From Ciborinia camelliae (taxonomy: Eukaryota; Ascomycota; Leotiomycetes; Helotiales; Sclerotiniaceae): DNA of 64,000 bases. A program made the translations under genes and the position numbers. The notes under the pieces were generated by a model. The model was given only the letters and a program-made list of their open reading frames with translations. It did not search any database and was not told the origin of the DNA. Where the stretch lies: the NCBI GenBank assembly GCA_025890175.1, contig JANPYM010000001.1, positions 957,187 through 1,021,186 on the forward strand, given 5' to 3'. This document shows positions 32,942 through 46,175 of the stretch, piece after piece. The first letter of the stretch is position 1. The number at the start of each line of letters is the position of its first letter.

Positions 32942-35900
32942 ATTGAAAATTATGACGGTGATTGTTTTGTTTGGTGTTGTTGAGCTTCGCTCGTTGATTT
33001 TATTAAGACGGATGGATGGAGGGGCTTTCGGTTTAGGGTCGGCCCAAGGATGGATAGCGGCGTTAGAGCTCTTGGTAATGGAGGGGTTAAATTGAGTGGG
33101 ATGGAACTTGGAAGAGCTTCCCCCCAAAAAGCTACTAAGAGTACCTTGGTAGGTAAAGAGTAGGTAATAAAATGTTGTAAGTTAATGAAACGCGTACACT
33201 GTACGGCGAAACACTCTTGGGAATAAATAATTGTAAGTCGTATGATTGATTTTCCCTTTTCTAAAAAAGACAATTGTATATGTTTTTATGTAGAGGCGGA
33301 GAAGGAGGAGGAAGAGGAAGACGAAGAACAAGGAGAAGAAGAAGCAGAAGGGAAAAGAGAGAGGAGATTGATTATTATGGTCAGAATGAGGGGATCTTAG
33401 ACTTTGATGGTCTTTTTAATTGTCCCAAGTAGATTTTCAGTCCTGACTGATTGTTGTGAATAGACCCGAGTTTTGCTTGGTGATATCTTGAGGCTTGAGG
33501 CTTGTGTAAATGGTGAGGTAAATGGTGAGGGGCAGGAATTTTGACCAGGTTTATCAATACCTTTCTAACGCCCAGAGTACCTATGTACTACCTACCCAGT
33601 GCCCACGTAGGATTTCTTGGAGTTTTCTTGGTTAAAGTCACTCAGAGTCACTCTTCATACAGGTTCTTCACTCGTTTCATCACTTGGCCAAGTGCATTTC
33701 TCTGTATTCTTCTTGATTAGGTCTTAGGTTGTGTCTTGGAGAAAGCGAGAAAAGGGAGAAAAGGCTCTGATCACAAGAAACACAACATCTTTCTTTTTTG
33801 GTTTACTGTTTTGTTTTCAGCCACTTGTTTGATCAACTTATTACTTATTAGTACCCGTATCCTACTGAATTGTTGCTATCAAGAGAAGACTAGATAAGCC
33901 TGACTACGCGCGGGAGGAGCCTGAACTAATAATAATGAGACGGGTACTACGTAAACCTGTAGGCTGTACCTACCTAGGCTGTTAGACTGTAGGATTTCCA
34001 TTATTATTACTCCGTACTGACTACCTAGTGATTGCCGACCTCCTACCTAGTACCTACCTAGTAGGAGGTACCTACCATATCCACTTATATGCTTCTAGGT
34101 TTCTCATGGTCCATTACGACTCACGATTACCTGTAATCTAACCCATCATCTACCTATCGAGCCTATCGAACCTATCGAGCTTGCCGCTTAAAAGATTTAA
34201 GTTTCGGAAATGTCTAACCTTAATACCTCACCCTGCGTTGTGACCTGGTCTAAGGTAAGTCCCGAACTAATCATTCCAGGTTTACCTAGTACCTAGGTAG
34301 GTAGTTACGAATCACGATACATCATACCTAGGAATATTGTAGTTACAGATCTAAGATCTTCCAAGTTCCAACGACAGATCATGAGGAATAACCTCACCTA
34401 AGTTTTAATATCAAATCCGAATTGGAATTGCTGAGCCGCCCCAAAAAATGTCCAATGTCAGAAAGGATCAATGTAGACTTCTTAATTTCTTCTATTATAC
34501 TTACGGAACTAGATGGGTATTGAAGAGGATTTGGTAGGAAATAGAAAACGATACAGTAGTTGGTTGTGGTCAGAAAGAATATGTAGTTGCACGCACCATC
34601 ACCCCTTCATTTTCATCGGTAGGTGGTACACTGAAGGTGGAAGCAAAGGTGCAGGTGAAATGCATCCTTCCTTTCCTTTCCTTTCCTTTCAACCAACCTA
34701 TCTCATTACCGCCCACCTTATGCATTTCTCCGCGTCTACCCCCTCCACAACACATCATCCACCACTCAGGCAACCAGCATACAGCATAGCGCGGGGGATA
34801 TCCTCATGTATTCGTACCAATTGCGTATCATTTAATACAAACCAACATCCATCCATCCGATTCCATCGCCACTGGCACCCACACTAGCTGGTATAAAAAA
34901 TAACCTCGTAATACCACCCTCCGTCTCTCGCACCTATTCTCCGATTTCCGCATTCTCCCATCCCATCCCATCCCCTCCCCTTCGGCTCTTATCCCTCCTA
35001 TCACCATCTATACCCAGAAAATTTTTTCCATATGGCTATGACTCTAAGGGAGGGTGACCTCTATCATTTTTACGTGGCTGGCTTCGTGGGGCACTGATTG
35101 GGGTATGGTGGGGAGGGGAGATGGATCATGGAAGACACCGAGGTCGGTGATGCATCGGGGCTAGTGGGTATTTTTCAGGATCAACATTAGATAGGTACCT
35201 AGGTAGGTGATAGATGTCAAATATAATAATAAGTTGATTTTGTAAACAAATCTTACAACCAAACTTTTCCCCCTCATTTTTGTCTTCTAAATACGACATG
35301 CGATATCGCTATTCCTATCCCCATTTCATCAATACCCGAGGCTAGCCTCAAGCCTTCTCACCATCTATTGTCCGAAGCCCCTTTCTCGTTGGGTTTCAAC
35401 TACTGTACCCATCACCAGCATCAACTGCCTCCCTCCTAAATACCTACCAATGATCCACCATTCATCACGCAAAACCGCTATCAGCTTGTGCTCACATCCA
35501 AGTCTCTTGGAATAATCATAGCCATCCATCGCCTCTTTTCCTTCAGCCCCCGCCAAGACGGGTACGCCAACCCGCCAAGTGCTATCTATACCTACCTAGG
35601 TATTGTATAATTTGTATTGAAGCTTGCCAAGCAAGTATTTCATATTTATATACAAACTTTCTGAACCCTAGCTGGACCTTTAAGTTTCGGTGTCATAGTC
35701 AACGCTACTTGTCATCACAGAGGATTGGCATTCTTGGCCATCACGTCAATACCAGATGCAGAGCATTTCACACTTATTTACATACCAAGACGGCATCAAA
35801 CGGGACGGTGCGAGCACAGCACTAAAACAGCTGTTTTAGTAAAAACTAGCTTTTCCGCTTTTCTCATATTATTGTTCGGAAGATACATCAGAGAATCTAA

Positions 35901-36140
35901 AAGCAGACCAATCCACAAACGCTCCTCAAACTATCAGTTACAAACATGGTGGTGCCTCCCTTCCACGAGGGAAACGTTTCCACCCAGTAAATGCTGGACC
36001 AAGCATACAACTACATTGTCATCATGGGAATTTTCCGAGGTGCAATTTCCACAAAATCCCAGAGATGAAAAATTAAGAAAAGTTACAACCCAAATGCAGT
36101 ATCATTATGTATAAGCGTGTCCTTCATCCTCTCGCATCAT
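32942..36140. other. Long upstream region of pyruvate carboxylase and 3' flank of clathrin gene
   Basis: This 3.2-kb interval has no credible gene. It contains a purine-rich tract (about 33296-33365, GGAGGAGGAAGAGGAAG type), CCTTT repeats near 34671-34690, and several near-palindromic TACCTAGGTAGGTA motifs (about 33970, 34060, 34290, 35200, 35595). Since both flanking genes are transcribed leftward, it includes the promoter and 5' leader of pyruvate carboxylase. Confidence 0.55.
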
Positions 36141-39100
36141 CTAAAATCCTCCATAACCTGTTGGTTGTGGTGCAAATCCGTTCGTGTGGCCAAACTGGGC
36201 TGAAGATGCATGCCCGGTGGGTCCAGCGGTGATCATAAGACGATTGCCTCCGAGAATGGGGGTATTGTCTTCTTCCTGAACATGTGACTTTTCTCTCAAC
36301 TTTCTCTCCTCATTATCCTTCTTCAACTCAGCAATTGTAGAGCTTTGTTGGGCTAAGTAGTTGATCATGAATGGCATAGTGAAATCTGTGAGACCATGGC
36401 GCCATGAGACTTCCATGACAACATGAATAGGGATGAGCTCATAGCAAGCATAGAGCATGCCAACATAACACTCTCGGCTGCCGATATCGACGAACTGGTA
36501 GAATAATTAGCAAAATAAAGAAAATACTGCATATTAACTTACATATCTAAGCAACTCCTCAACAACATCTGCCTTACCAGAAATAGCAGCAGTCTCAATT
36601 GCATCTTTGAACAGCTTGTCTTGCTTCGAAAGAGCAATCGATTTCTCCCAGCGCTTGTTTTTGCGGTAGATGTTGGCAGCGATTTGACGGAAGAAGACTA
36701 AATCATGACGCTCCAATCGTTGAGCAAGCTCGACGGCATCATAGTTATCGTAATTCTCGACCGAATCACGGAGAGTCTTGTAATCTTCCTCTTCGATCAA
36801 CAGATCATTAATAGCGCCGTTGACAATCTTCTTGTTCTGAGTTTGAACATTAAGAAGGAAAGGCTTGATAAGAGGTATGTTGTCAGATTTCTCGAACATC
36901 TTAACAACACGGTTGACGTCAATTCTTGGTGCAAGTGCCTGAAGAAGATCGGTGATGAGAGATGGTTGCTCTTGAAGATAGAAGTTTAGAGCGCGGTAGT
37001 AGATCTCCAAATTTGCTACCTTGACAATAATATCCTTGAATGAGTGATGCTCCCATGCGTCGGCAGCTCTTTCCATCATGGCAAGAGCGGCGTTGTCCCA
37101 TTCATCGTAATGGCAGTACAAGAAAATTAGCTCCGGCCAAAGGTGGGCTTCCTCGCAGGCACGAATCATCTTTGGGATATTGATTCTGCTCCAGAAAAGC
37201 TTCAAGTGCTCCATTGTGCGATCTGGGTGGTACTTGGAAAGGGCGATACCAAGTTCTGTAAACATGGGCATATTGCATCGTTCAAGGCCTAGACCTTGTT
37301 CGAGTACTGCAATAAGTTCATCAAAGTAACCATTGCGCTCGTATTGCTTGACCAAGCTTTGCAACTCCTCAGCATCAACGATCAAATGCAGACCACAAAT
37401 CTGGGCAAGACGGAATTCCTTCTTCTGAACACAAGCAGCGTTAACTTGCTTCCAGACCTTGATATTATTGGCCTTTCGTGCACACTCTACGGCAGATTGG
37501 TAATCCTCGAGATGAACAAGAGTGGTGGCAAGCTTAGCCCAGTTTGAGATACTAGTGAAGAAGATCTTTGCAGCTTGATGGAAACCTTCAGCGTATGCCT
37601 TGTCACCCGACTCTTCAATATCAGCGACGTTGGTTCCTCGAAGGAAATCCTCGAGTTCGCTGAGTTGATCAGTACGAGCGTATGCAAAAGCAAGACCAGT
37701 GTCAATGGCAGGCTCGCGAAGAGTCTTGCGGGCCATACGAAGGTATTTGATAAGGTCTTCGTCCTTGCCAGCGTGGGTAGCAATTTCAATAACCTCAAGG
37801 TAATTGCTTGGATCGTCTGCTCGAATATACGAAAGTATTGAGTCGCTTACGCGTAGACCATCCAGTTGAGCTTTGGCAACTCTGCTCCATACTTCAGGTA
37901 ATTCGATAAGTTCGGCGTAGTCTTTCGCACGGTCGATGCTGACAATGTACTCAACAAGAACGTTAGCAGCATTGGTGTGGTCATTGATCTTCTTGAAGAC
38001 CTCAAATGCCTCCTCATATAAACCAACTTCAATGCAGATGTTGGCAATGTCATGCGAGTTGAAAGCTGTGAGAGTGTGCACATAATGCATAACCCGACTC
38101 TTATCAGCTTTGGTAGCTGTAAGAATAAGAAGATTTTGCAAATTCTCATTGTCGCTGAATGGTGAAGGCTCCAGGACGATTTTCTCAAGCAGTTCAATGA
38201 GTTCGCCGGGAAGATCAGCAGCAAGAAAGGCAGCCACTGCAACAGACACCTTGTCGGGATCAGTTGACTCAGGCACGGCGGTAGAGATGACCTGATCGAT
38301 AACGGATCGACGATGTACATTGATCTCGTTGAGAACAAATGCCCAAAGCTCTCGATCAGCTCTCTCCAAAAGATAGCGAGCTTGAGCCTTGTACATGGAG
38401 TTTTCATTGGTGATGTTTACAAGCTCAATATCATTCTGACCTTTGCGGAAGCAAATAATAGCTTTGAATAGTTAGCAAATATCCGGTTAAAGTTTTAAAA
38501 ATATTCAGCCCAAGAGAAAGACCCGGTAATTAAGTAGTGGAGATCAGTACTACCGATCTGTACATGTTGAGCAAATGCGTAATGTACAGGCCCAGAAGAG
38601 AAAACGTATCAATCCAAAAAAAAATTAGTCCTTAGGTTGCTCAAATCGCCACATGAAGTAAACCCGCAACGCTGGCAAGGGTGTTTCTTAGTGCGGCATA
38701 GACTTCATTCAGCCCATGCCTCGTCTCCAGCGGTTTGAGCAACCTTTGCGCCGCTGATACACAATGGATGACGCCGATAAAGTATGCTCTCTTTATCCGT
38801 AGGTCGGTATGTTGATGGTATGAAGGTGACAAGAAGAAGAGGAGGAAGTAGAAATACTTCATCTTGCTGAGGTATCATGAGGGAAGGGGCGGTTTGGTTT
38901 TGTTTAGGGATTGAGGTATGAAGTGGAAAGTCGGGTCCAAAAGGGCATTGGGGTGATCAATGATGTTGATGTGTCTGGGATTCCAGGGAAGGCCCAGTAG
39001 AAAAGGGAAGGAAAAATCCAATGGGAAGGGGAGGGAATGGAGTCAAGGAGAAGGGGATTTAGAAAAGGGAAGTACAAACCTAGAGTAGGATCACGAGGTC

Positions 39101-42100
39101 CGCAGTATAAACCTTTCATTTGTCAGTATATGAGATAGAATGGGACAATATTGGAAACTCACCAATTTGAAGACAATCATACATATTGTTTTCCTTGAGG
39201 AACTGCTCCGGGTTTGCGTTGCTTTAATCCATGTTAGCTACAATGTTCAAAGCACATTATGACACATTGGGACATTGAACATACCTGTCGATATAGATCT
39301 TGGCTAATGCATTATGAATAGCTTGTTGCTCACCACCGGCAGCCAAAGTTGCTTCGAGGAATGGCAACAAAAGCTTGAGACGGTTTCGGGTTTCAACCTC
39401 ATGAACAAGCTCGTCGATAGGGATGGAAGCATGGTTGACTGAGTTTAAGAGATTCTTGATGATTTGCTCATCACAGTCGACATCAAGCAAACCACCAATA
39501 ACAGCAGGTGTACGGGATGGGTTCACGCGTTGAACATAGACCTCGATGGACTGAAATTGTTGGTTCTGGTAAAGGTAAAGTACCAACTCATGAATGAAGT
39601 TGAAACGATCGCAGACGATAATGAGTGGCAATTGCTCAGTCAACTTGGCTTCCTTCAAGAAGTTCTTTACCTTATTTGCATCGTATGAATTACTATAGAG
39701 TATCGTTAGCCATTATATACAATGCAAAATGGGACAATGGACATACCTGTCACGACAAATGCGCTCGACTTCACTAAAGTGCTTCGTTTTAACGGCAGAC
39801 TCGATATACTTGAAATTGACATCCTGGTCTTCACTCAAATTGACAATGCTACCAAGATAGTGAAAGAGACCTTCGGCAGTCTTGTACTTCTCGAAAAGAT
39901 CGATCAATCTGACGGGACCGAGTAAATCCGAGTATTTGACGGCGATTTGAACAACGGCCGCAAGGTTTTGACGGATGTTAACCTTAAGCATAGCATCAAG
40001 ACAATCTAATGATTGCTCAAGGGACAAACGACCAAAGTAACCCGTGAGCCAGTCTTGACTAAAAGTTGGAGATGCCGCAATATTGACAATAACGCGTTTG
40101 ATAGGCTCAGGGTCTTCATAGTGCTCCAAAGCTTTCTGAGCAAGGCCGGCTTGTTCACACAATTTTGCGATTCTAGGCTTATCGTAGTATGAAAACATAT
40201 CATTGCCAAGAATGGCTTCGGCGACTTGAGGGGCGTTCATGAGATTCATTTCAAGGAGACGAGTTTGCAAGTGTCCTTGCTCGGGGTTGTTTTCCTTTAA
40301 TGCGTCAAGCAAGAATGCGGTGGCAGGTTGAACCATTCCTTGCGACTGGAATACGTCAACGACACGCTCAATATCGACAAGAGAGCCACCTTCGGTATTT
40401 GCCAACTGAGTGGCAAACTCAGCTCCCTTTTCAGGGTTGATGGAGATAATGTTACGAAGTAGTTGGACATAGTCTGGTTGGTATCCTGCTTGTTGAGCGT
40501 AAGGCAAGATCTTCTCGAATTGACCACTCTCTGCAAAGGCTGCAACAACTTTATGGGGAACATTTGCCTTGAGGTAAATAGCAAGTGCAAGCGGTGTATC
40601 TTGTAGGCGGACAATATCACCTAATTCTTCAGAGCAGTCGAGCTTATTTTCCTTCATCCATTTTTCGAGGAGATGCTTTCGGTTCTGGGCCAAGACAGGT
40701 CGCACAAGCTCTAAAGTCTCATGTTTATTCAACGATCCCTTGTCAAGCAGCATACCAAAGTATTGCAAGATAACAGATAGTTGACCTGGTATAGCTGGTA
40801 AATTCTTGAGACGTTCGATGGTTTGTGGCGTTCTTAAGAAGCCACGGGGAGAGTTTGCCGCAATTTTCGAGGCCTCCGAGTAGTTTCCGGCAGCCAAAAG
40901 TTGCTCGAATTGATTGGCATAGAGATTGTCCGCACCAGGTAGGCCAGCTCTCGAAGCGAGCTTGACGGCTAAACCGGAGTTTGCAGGATTTTGGAGGAGG
41001 TATGGAATAACTGTTGTTTCATCAACAGATACCGACAGCACTTGTCCTCTTCGGTTGACACCAACGAGTCCCGCGGATTCCGAGTCGCCAGCAGTAATGA
41101 AGATCGTCTCGCTCGAGATACGGTTCATGAAAATGCATGTACCAGTCTCAAGATCGTAGAGGTGGATAAAGCCATATTTGGTGACCAAATAAATAATGCT
41201 ATATTTTTGTGAAACTTGCATGGCGACTGGGAAATCGTTTACGGCTTCAGCAGGGAAATATACGTCGACTGCCTTCTTCGAAAATGTTGGGTTCGAAGCT
41301 TGGTGGTCGACCTCGACTATGTGTAGCTTTGCGCCCGTAGCAGTCCGAACGGAAAATGTAAACACCTTCGTGTCTGCTGGAGCAGCTTCTAATCGTAGTG
41401 TACCGAATGCTGCAGCATGGCCCTCGATTGCCTGACTGATGCCTCTGTCTTTTGAATAAAGTTGCATCGCTCCGACCACTCGTCCTTGCTGTTGTGTAAT
41501 ACCGACAACTACCATCCACTTTCCATCACCGCTAACTCGATAATTGATGATTTGACATCCCTAATACAACATCAATAAAATTTCTTCCGCAATTAAATAC
41601 CCAGAACTTACGGAAAGGTTTGGATTTCTTTTGAAGACCTCCACCGGAGCTGCTTGATTTGGATCAAATACATCCCAGTGATAAACTGTTGTATCAGTAA
41701 CCAATCCCAAGCTTGTCTCACTGAACCATTTCCAGAAGACAACGTCTTCATTCATGGTAGCAGACTTTAACTTTGCCTTGGCACCTAGGTCAAATATTTG
41801 TAAGGTCCTCGATTGTGCCTTTAATGCGATAACCTGCTTCGACCAGTGCATAATGGCACTATCCGCCTTAATAGGTCTTCGCGTGACAGCATTGTTTTGT
41901 TTTAAATCGACGATTACGACTTCGGGCTGTGAGGCTTCATTCTTCTTTTCTCGTACGCAGATGAAAGAATCTGACTCCAGTGTCTGTTCAAATAATCAGC
42001 AGATGCCCAAAGCTGAATGTAGGACAGATGAATAACTTACACATGAATTAAAACCTATCGATTGTGCCTACGACATTTGTTGTTAGCAAGTCAAATTAGG

Positions 42101-42294
42101 ATGAGATACTAAAGGCTAAGAATTCATAGCAGGAAGGCTGGTGGAAACAGCTATGTTGTGGTTGGCACATACCTCAACCCCGACACTTGTTAACTAAATC
42201 AATGTCAGTAAACACACAAGTCAATAACTCCATCACAGTAGACCTCATATCATACCTGGAGAAGCTCAGTAAACTTTATTGGCAGTGGACCCAT
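36141..42294 (-). CDS. chc1: Clathrin heavy chain
   Basis: Ten exons (42256-42294, 42173-42193, 42041-42067, 41612-41983, 39747-41560, 39285-39692, 39163-39221, 39080-39112, 36543-38461, 36141-36494) encode 1681 residues, matching the family length. Clathrin heavy chains trimerise into triskelia that coat vesicles in endocytosis and Golgi traffic. Exon 1 gives [13 protein letters not shown]. The N-terminal beta-propeller runs to about residue 330 ([34 protein letters not shown]), followed by alpha-zigzag repeats ([61 protein letters not shown]) and a trimerisation region with [20 protein letters not shown] near the C-terminus. Short exons of 21, 27 and 33 nt are needed. Intron 8 (38462-39079) is 618 nt, about ten times the usual length here, and holds a hairpin-forming segment. 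Confidence 0.97.
38634..38745. other. Inverted-repeat (hairpin-forming) segment inside a clathrin intron
   Basis: Arms AGGTTGCTCAAATCG (38634-38648) and CGGTTTGAGCAACCT (38731-38745) pair with one mismatch. Inside them ATGAAGT (38653) pairs with ACTTCAT (38702). The segment is more GC-rich than the surrounding intron. It may be a folded RNA processed from the intron or a small TIR element. I cannot match it to a known snoRNA class. Confidence 0.5.
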
Positions 42295-43218
42295 CTTTAC
42301 TGATTCTGTGAATCTATGCAATTAAAGGACGAGGGCCTTGTTTTAATTGTTGACCCAATGTAGTGGGCAAGCTATTTGCGCAAAGAGGCGCTGTTTACCC
42401 AGAAACGTGCTCAATTAAAGACAAACGCAAGTTTGAAAGTACAAGTATTGTGGAAAATAATTAAGAGAATTCAAGAACACCCAGAGGATAGCGGTGCCGT
42501 GGAATATGAGATTGAAATGTGGAGAGGTTATGTGGTTGTAATGCTTCTAAAACTGGCCTTGTCACTCGCGACGACGACAATTGTAAACGGCTGGATCAAT
42601 GAAGCTAGGAACGCGCTAATCCATTTTGGTCACTCAGGCCAACCGCATCACATGATTAAGTACTTAAGGGGCACGACCTTTCTTCAGCAGCACTCAAGTT
42701 TCATGTTAGCATCAACACTCGGGATGACACGGAAATAAACCTTCTCTATAGTTTTTAACGACATAACAACTTATTTCTTTTACATCCAAGTCGGTTCCCG
42801 ATCGTGTCCCTTAAGATAAGGCTCGGCTTCTAGTGGTGGAACTGCGGGTACACCAACGAGCCGGGCCGCCGGAGTTCAACATCAACATGCTTGTCAATTT
42901 ATTGTTTGATCGCATGTTTGTTGAATTAGCAATCACTTCGTACCAGATATTTATTGACAGACTGATTTCACTGGCGCTACCATCCATAGTAAAGCTCGAT
43001 GTCTTTTTTCTTCATTCTGTTATCAACAAATACATAAATGGAATTAGGGACCACCACAGTCATGACGTATTAGCATAATATAATGCCCTAGAGTACCGCT
43101 CGCATTGTTCATATTATCTATTTTAAAACTCTTACTTCCACACAATGCTACTTCATACTATCTTTGTGTTCGGGTTTGCTTGATCTTAATCGTCCAAACA
43201 GACAAGTTTGTCATTCTA
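42295..43218. other. Intergenic region upstream of clathrin gene
   Basis: The interval contains the clathrin promoter and the 3' flank of the monooxygenase gene. A plus-strand frame at 42376-42738 is open for 120 codons but starts at TTG, with its first ATG well inside, so it is not called. Confidence 0.55.
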
Positions 43219-45831
43219 TCACTTCTTCGCCGGAACGCTGGTGCGAGCCATTTGCATTTCCCTCCAGTACCAACAGCCCACCAACGCAGCTCCTGGCCCA
43301 ACAGCCAGATTAGCAAGCAGTAAAAGTACTGCAGCTTTCCCAACATCAACGGTGGTTCTCCCGACACGCTTGATATCCCAAACTGCATTGCAGCACCAGG
43401 CATATGTTGCTATGTACAAACTCCAGAACTCAACCAAAAAGTAATTTCTGGGCTCGGCGGCGGAATTAGGTAGGAACACCAAACTGAGAGATATATTTGG
43501 GTTGCTAGAAAATAGGACCACTGAGAGAATAGTGATATGGAGCATGGCACCTAGAGCAAATGTACTGAGGTAAACAGTCTTGAGATATGGGAGATCTTTT
43601 GGTTCATCGGCTGCGTTGGGTGTCCCATTCGGTGGAGGAACGATTTTCTTGGCGACCATTCCGCCAATAAAAGTCAGGAGAGATGCAATCATAGGGGATG
43701 CCCACCATACTGACTCCAAAGTTGAGGCAGTAGCCTGGTTTTCCCATGGTACAAACATTAAAATCGTTGGAAGAATATATCCAATTATAACGGAAGGCAG
43801 AATCGCTTTGACGTAATGAGCTGGCACTAGACGTGATAGTGGCCACCAGTATGGCTCTGAATTAGAGAACACAGTGTATGCGGTATAAAACACTGGTACG
43901 ATAACTCCAAACCCAAACCATTGAGATAGTGCGAACCAGATTGTTGGACTGGGATAAAGGTCAGCTGTCGGAAATGTGGGAATAGAATCTCCAGTTGGAA
44001 CTAAGGATTTCTTACATAGCTACAAGATTCATATCATTACGCTTCCGGCAAGCCTCAACCAACCAGATGGTCATTAGCTGACTCAGCATACCATATAAAT
44101 ATACGCTCAACGGGCCGAGGCTGTTATCATTTTCGAAGGCGAGTCTCGGGCTTCGCAAAATCGTTGCAAATTGGTCTGCAAGGCCCTCATTCTTAGAACA
44201 AACCCACATGCCATAGTAGGCAGATGCAGCAAGACCAATATAGAATAACATTTGCAGCCATCCTAGCGGACCTCTCAAAGCTGGAGGCTTCGCGAGCTCA
44301 TCCTTATAGGGAATCAATTTCGGGCGCGGTGGAAGCTCTACCATGTCCAACTTTTCAGCATATGGCTGATTCCCAGAGAAGTTGAACATAACGTCTTCTG
44401 TATCTGTTATCGGCAGTAAAGTCAAAGCTATGAATTTGTGCAATGTATCTTCCATAGCTTCAGTGCGTTGCTGTTCATGAGATGCGTCTTTCAGGGTTAT
44501 AGCTCGATTCTCGCGCAGTTCCTGCAGATCTGTAAACATTTTCGTCATTTCTGAAGTTGTTGGCTTGGGAGATTTCTTCAAAAGTTTCACCAAGGAGTTG
44601 ACAAATGCTGCGGAGGTCTCAAATGCTGAATTCCCTCCATGACCTGCAATTGGGTTAAACTTGTGTGCAGAATCTCCAATAGTGACGATTCTTTCAAAGT
44701 TCCATTTCTTATAGACATACTCTGGCAATGCTGTCAGTGTGGACGAAATCTTCCTCTCTTGAAGAACTTTGAAACTGATTTCTGGTGTGATTGGGTCATT
44801 TTCATGTTCCTTGAGCACTTTGGCTTCGTCTTCTTTGGTATAACGAGGGATGTCGGATCCATAAAGTGTTTGTGGGTTTTTGAAAAAGTAGAACCAATAA
44901 ACACGGCCCTCTGGTCCGCCATTGATGAGATAAGAGTTCTTCTCGCGGAAAACTGAATGCAGATTTCCAGGTTCAAGCCCCTCGACAGGGTTGGAAATGC
45001 CGAAGATGCAACTATAGTCGCAGGGAGGGGCTAAGATAAAGTCAGTTCTGAATTTCCAAATCATCTCACAGAAGCTCCAGTGTCTAATGATCTCCATTCC
45101 GTACGGGTGGTGTTTGAATATTCTTTACTTCAATGTATATTTCAAAGCCGAAACAGCGGAGAACACCATATCACAATAGACACTGGACATATCGGTGCCT
45201 ACCATTGTGTTCCCCGGCAGGTATATAGCCAGGACTTTTCTCTTCGGCCAACCGCCACATTTCGGATCGGGTCTTGCTATGAATGCCATCACCACCAACT
45301 AGTACATCTCCCGTGAATTCTGATCCATCGGCCATTGTGGCTTTGACGCCTTTCTCGCTCATGTCTATCTTTGCCAAGCGCTTCTCGGTCAGAACTTTGG
45401 ATTTGTCCTTGATATTATCATAAAGAACCTGTAGGACCGATTTTCGATCGAGGAACAGAATAGGATATCCATGTCTGTACGGAATCAGAATTTAGTCACA
45501 ATTCTTGAATGAAAAGTGTGATTATTTACCTTTGTACGAAGGAGTTTCTCATTCCTGAGTGCCCTGCTATTCTCTCCCCCTTACTATTGCGGAAGTTGAA
45601 ACACTCAACAGGCGGCGCTAGTTCCAGTATGGTGTCAAATAATCCTAATTGGTCAAGAATTCGATTACCGTTAGGAAGTAATCCTATACTAGCCCCAGCT
45701 TGGGGGGCTATTTCTGGGTATGCCTCTAGAATGATAAAATCGATGCCATTCAGCTGTAGCATATTCCCCAAGACTAAACCGGCAACACTACCTCCAATGA
45801 TGACAACTCTGAATGGTTTGTCTTCGGTCAT
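43219..45831 (-). CDS. FAD-dependent monooxygenase with C-terminal polytopic membrane domain
   Basis: Four exons (45530-45831, 45203-45474, 44016-45030, 43219-43948) encode 772 residues. The N-terminal 430 or so residues are a group A flavin monooxygenase: Rossmann motif [17 protein letters not shown] (near residue 9), a DG motif in [13 protein letters not shown], and the GD motif [18 protein letters not shown] near 310. The remainder has several hydrophobic segments ([104 protein letters not shown]). Such monooxygenases with membrane tails occur in fungal secondary metabolism, but no backbone synthase or terpene cyclase gene is beside it. Intron 2 (172 nt) is the weakest splice and joins EHN to [13 protein letters not shown]. 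Substrate is unknown. Confidence 0.88.
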
Positions 45832-46175
45832 CTCTATAGCTGGTTGTTGGGACAGTTAGTGGTCTTGCGGTTTCTGATGCAAGTGAAACTTGCTGAAAAC
45901 TTTATCCTTTTTGTGAAAGCCGAGTAGAATAAAGCACGTCTATATACTTGGATCTTTCGGGGCTATTTTATCAATATATAATTCCAATGCTTGGAAAATA
46001 ATGGATCGCTCTGCATATTCACGGTTCTGGCCCCTGTGTGGAAATAAATCGCGACACGCCATGGATGTACATGCAGCCTTTCATGAATTGGAAACTCTTT
46101 TAAAATTTACACCTAATCTCCGATGACCCTTAGATGGATCATCAGGGAACGGGGTTTTCGATTCTTTTCATGTTA

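Noticed and set aside
35725..36114. 129-codon plus-strand frame near the clathrin 3' end
   Set aside because: Unrecognised composition, located in the 3' flank of a well-defined gene, no homologous motif.
42376..42738. Plus-strand open frame of 120 codons upstream of the clathrin gene
   Set aside because: It starts at TTG, its first ATG is well inside, the composition is not protein-like and it overlaps the clathrin promoter.
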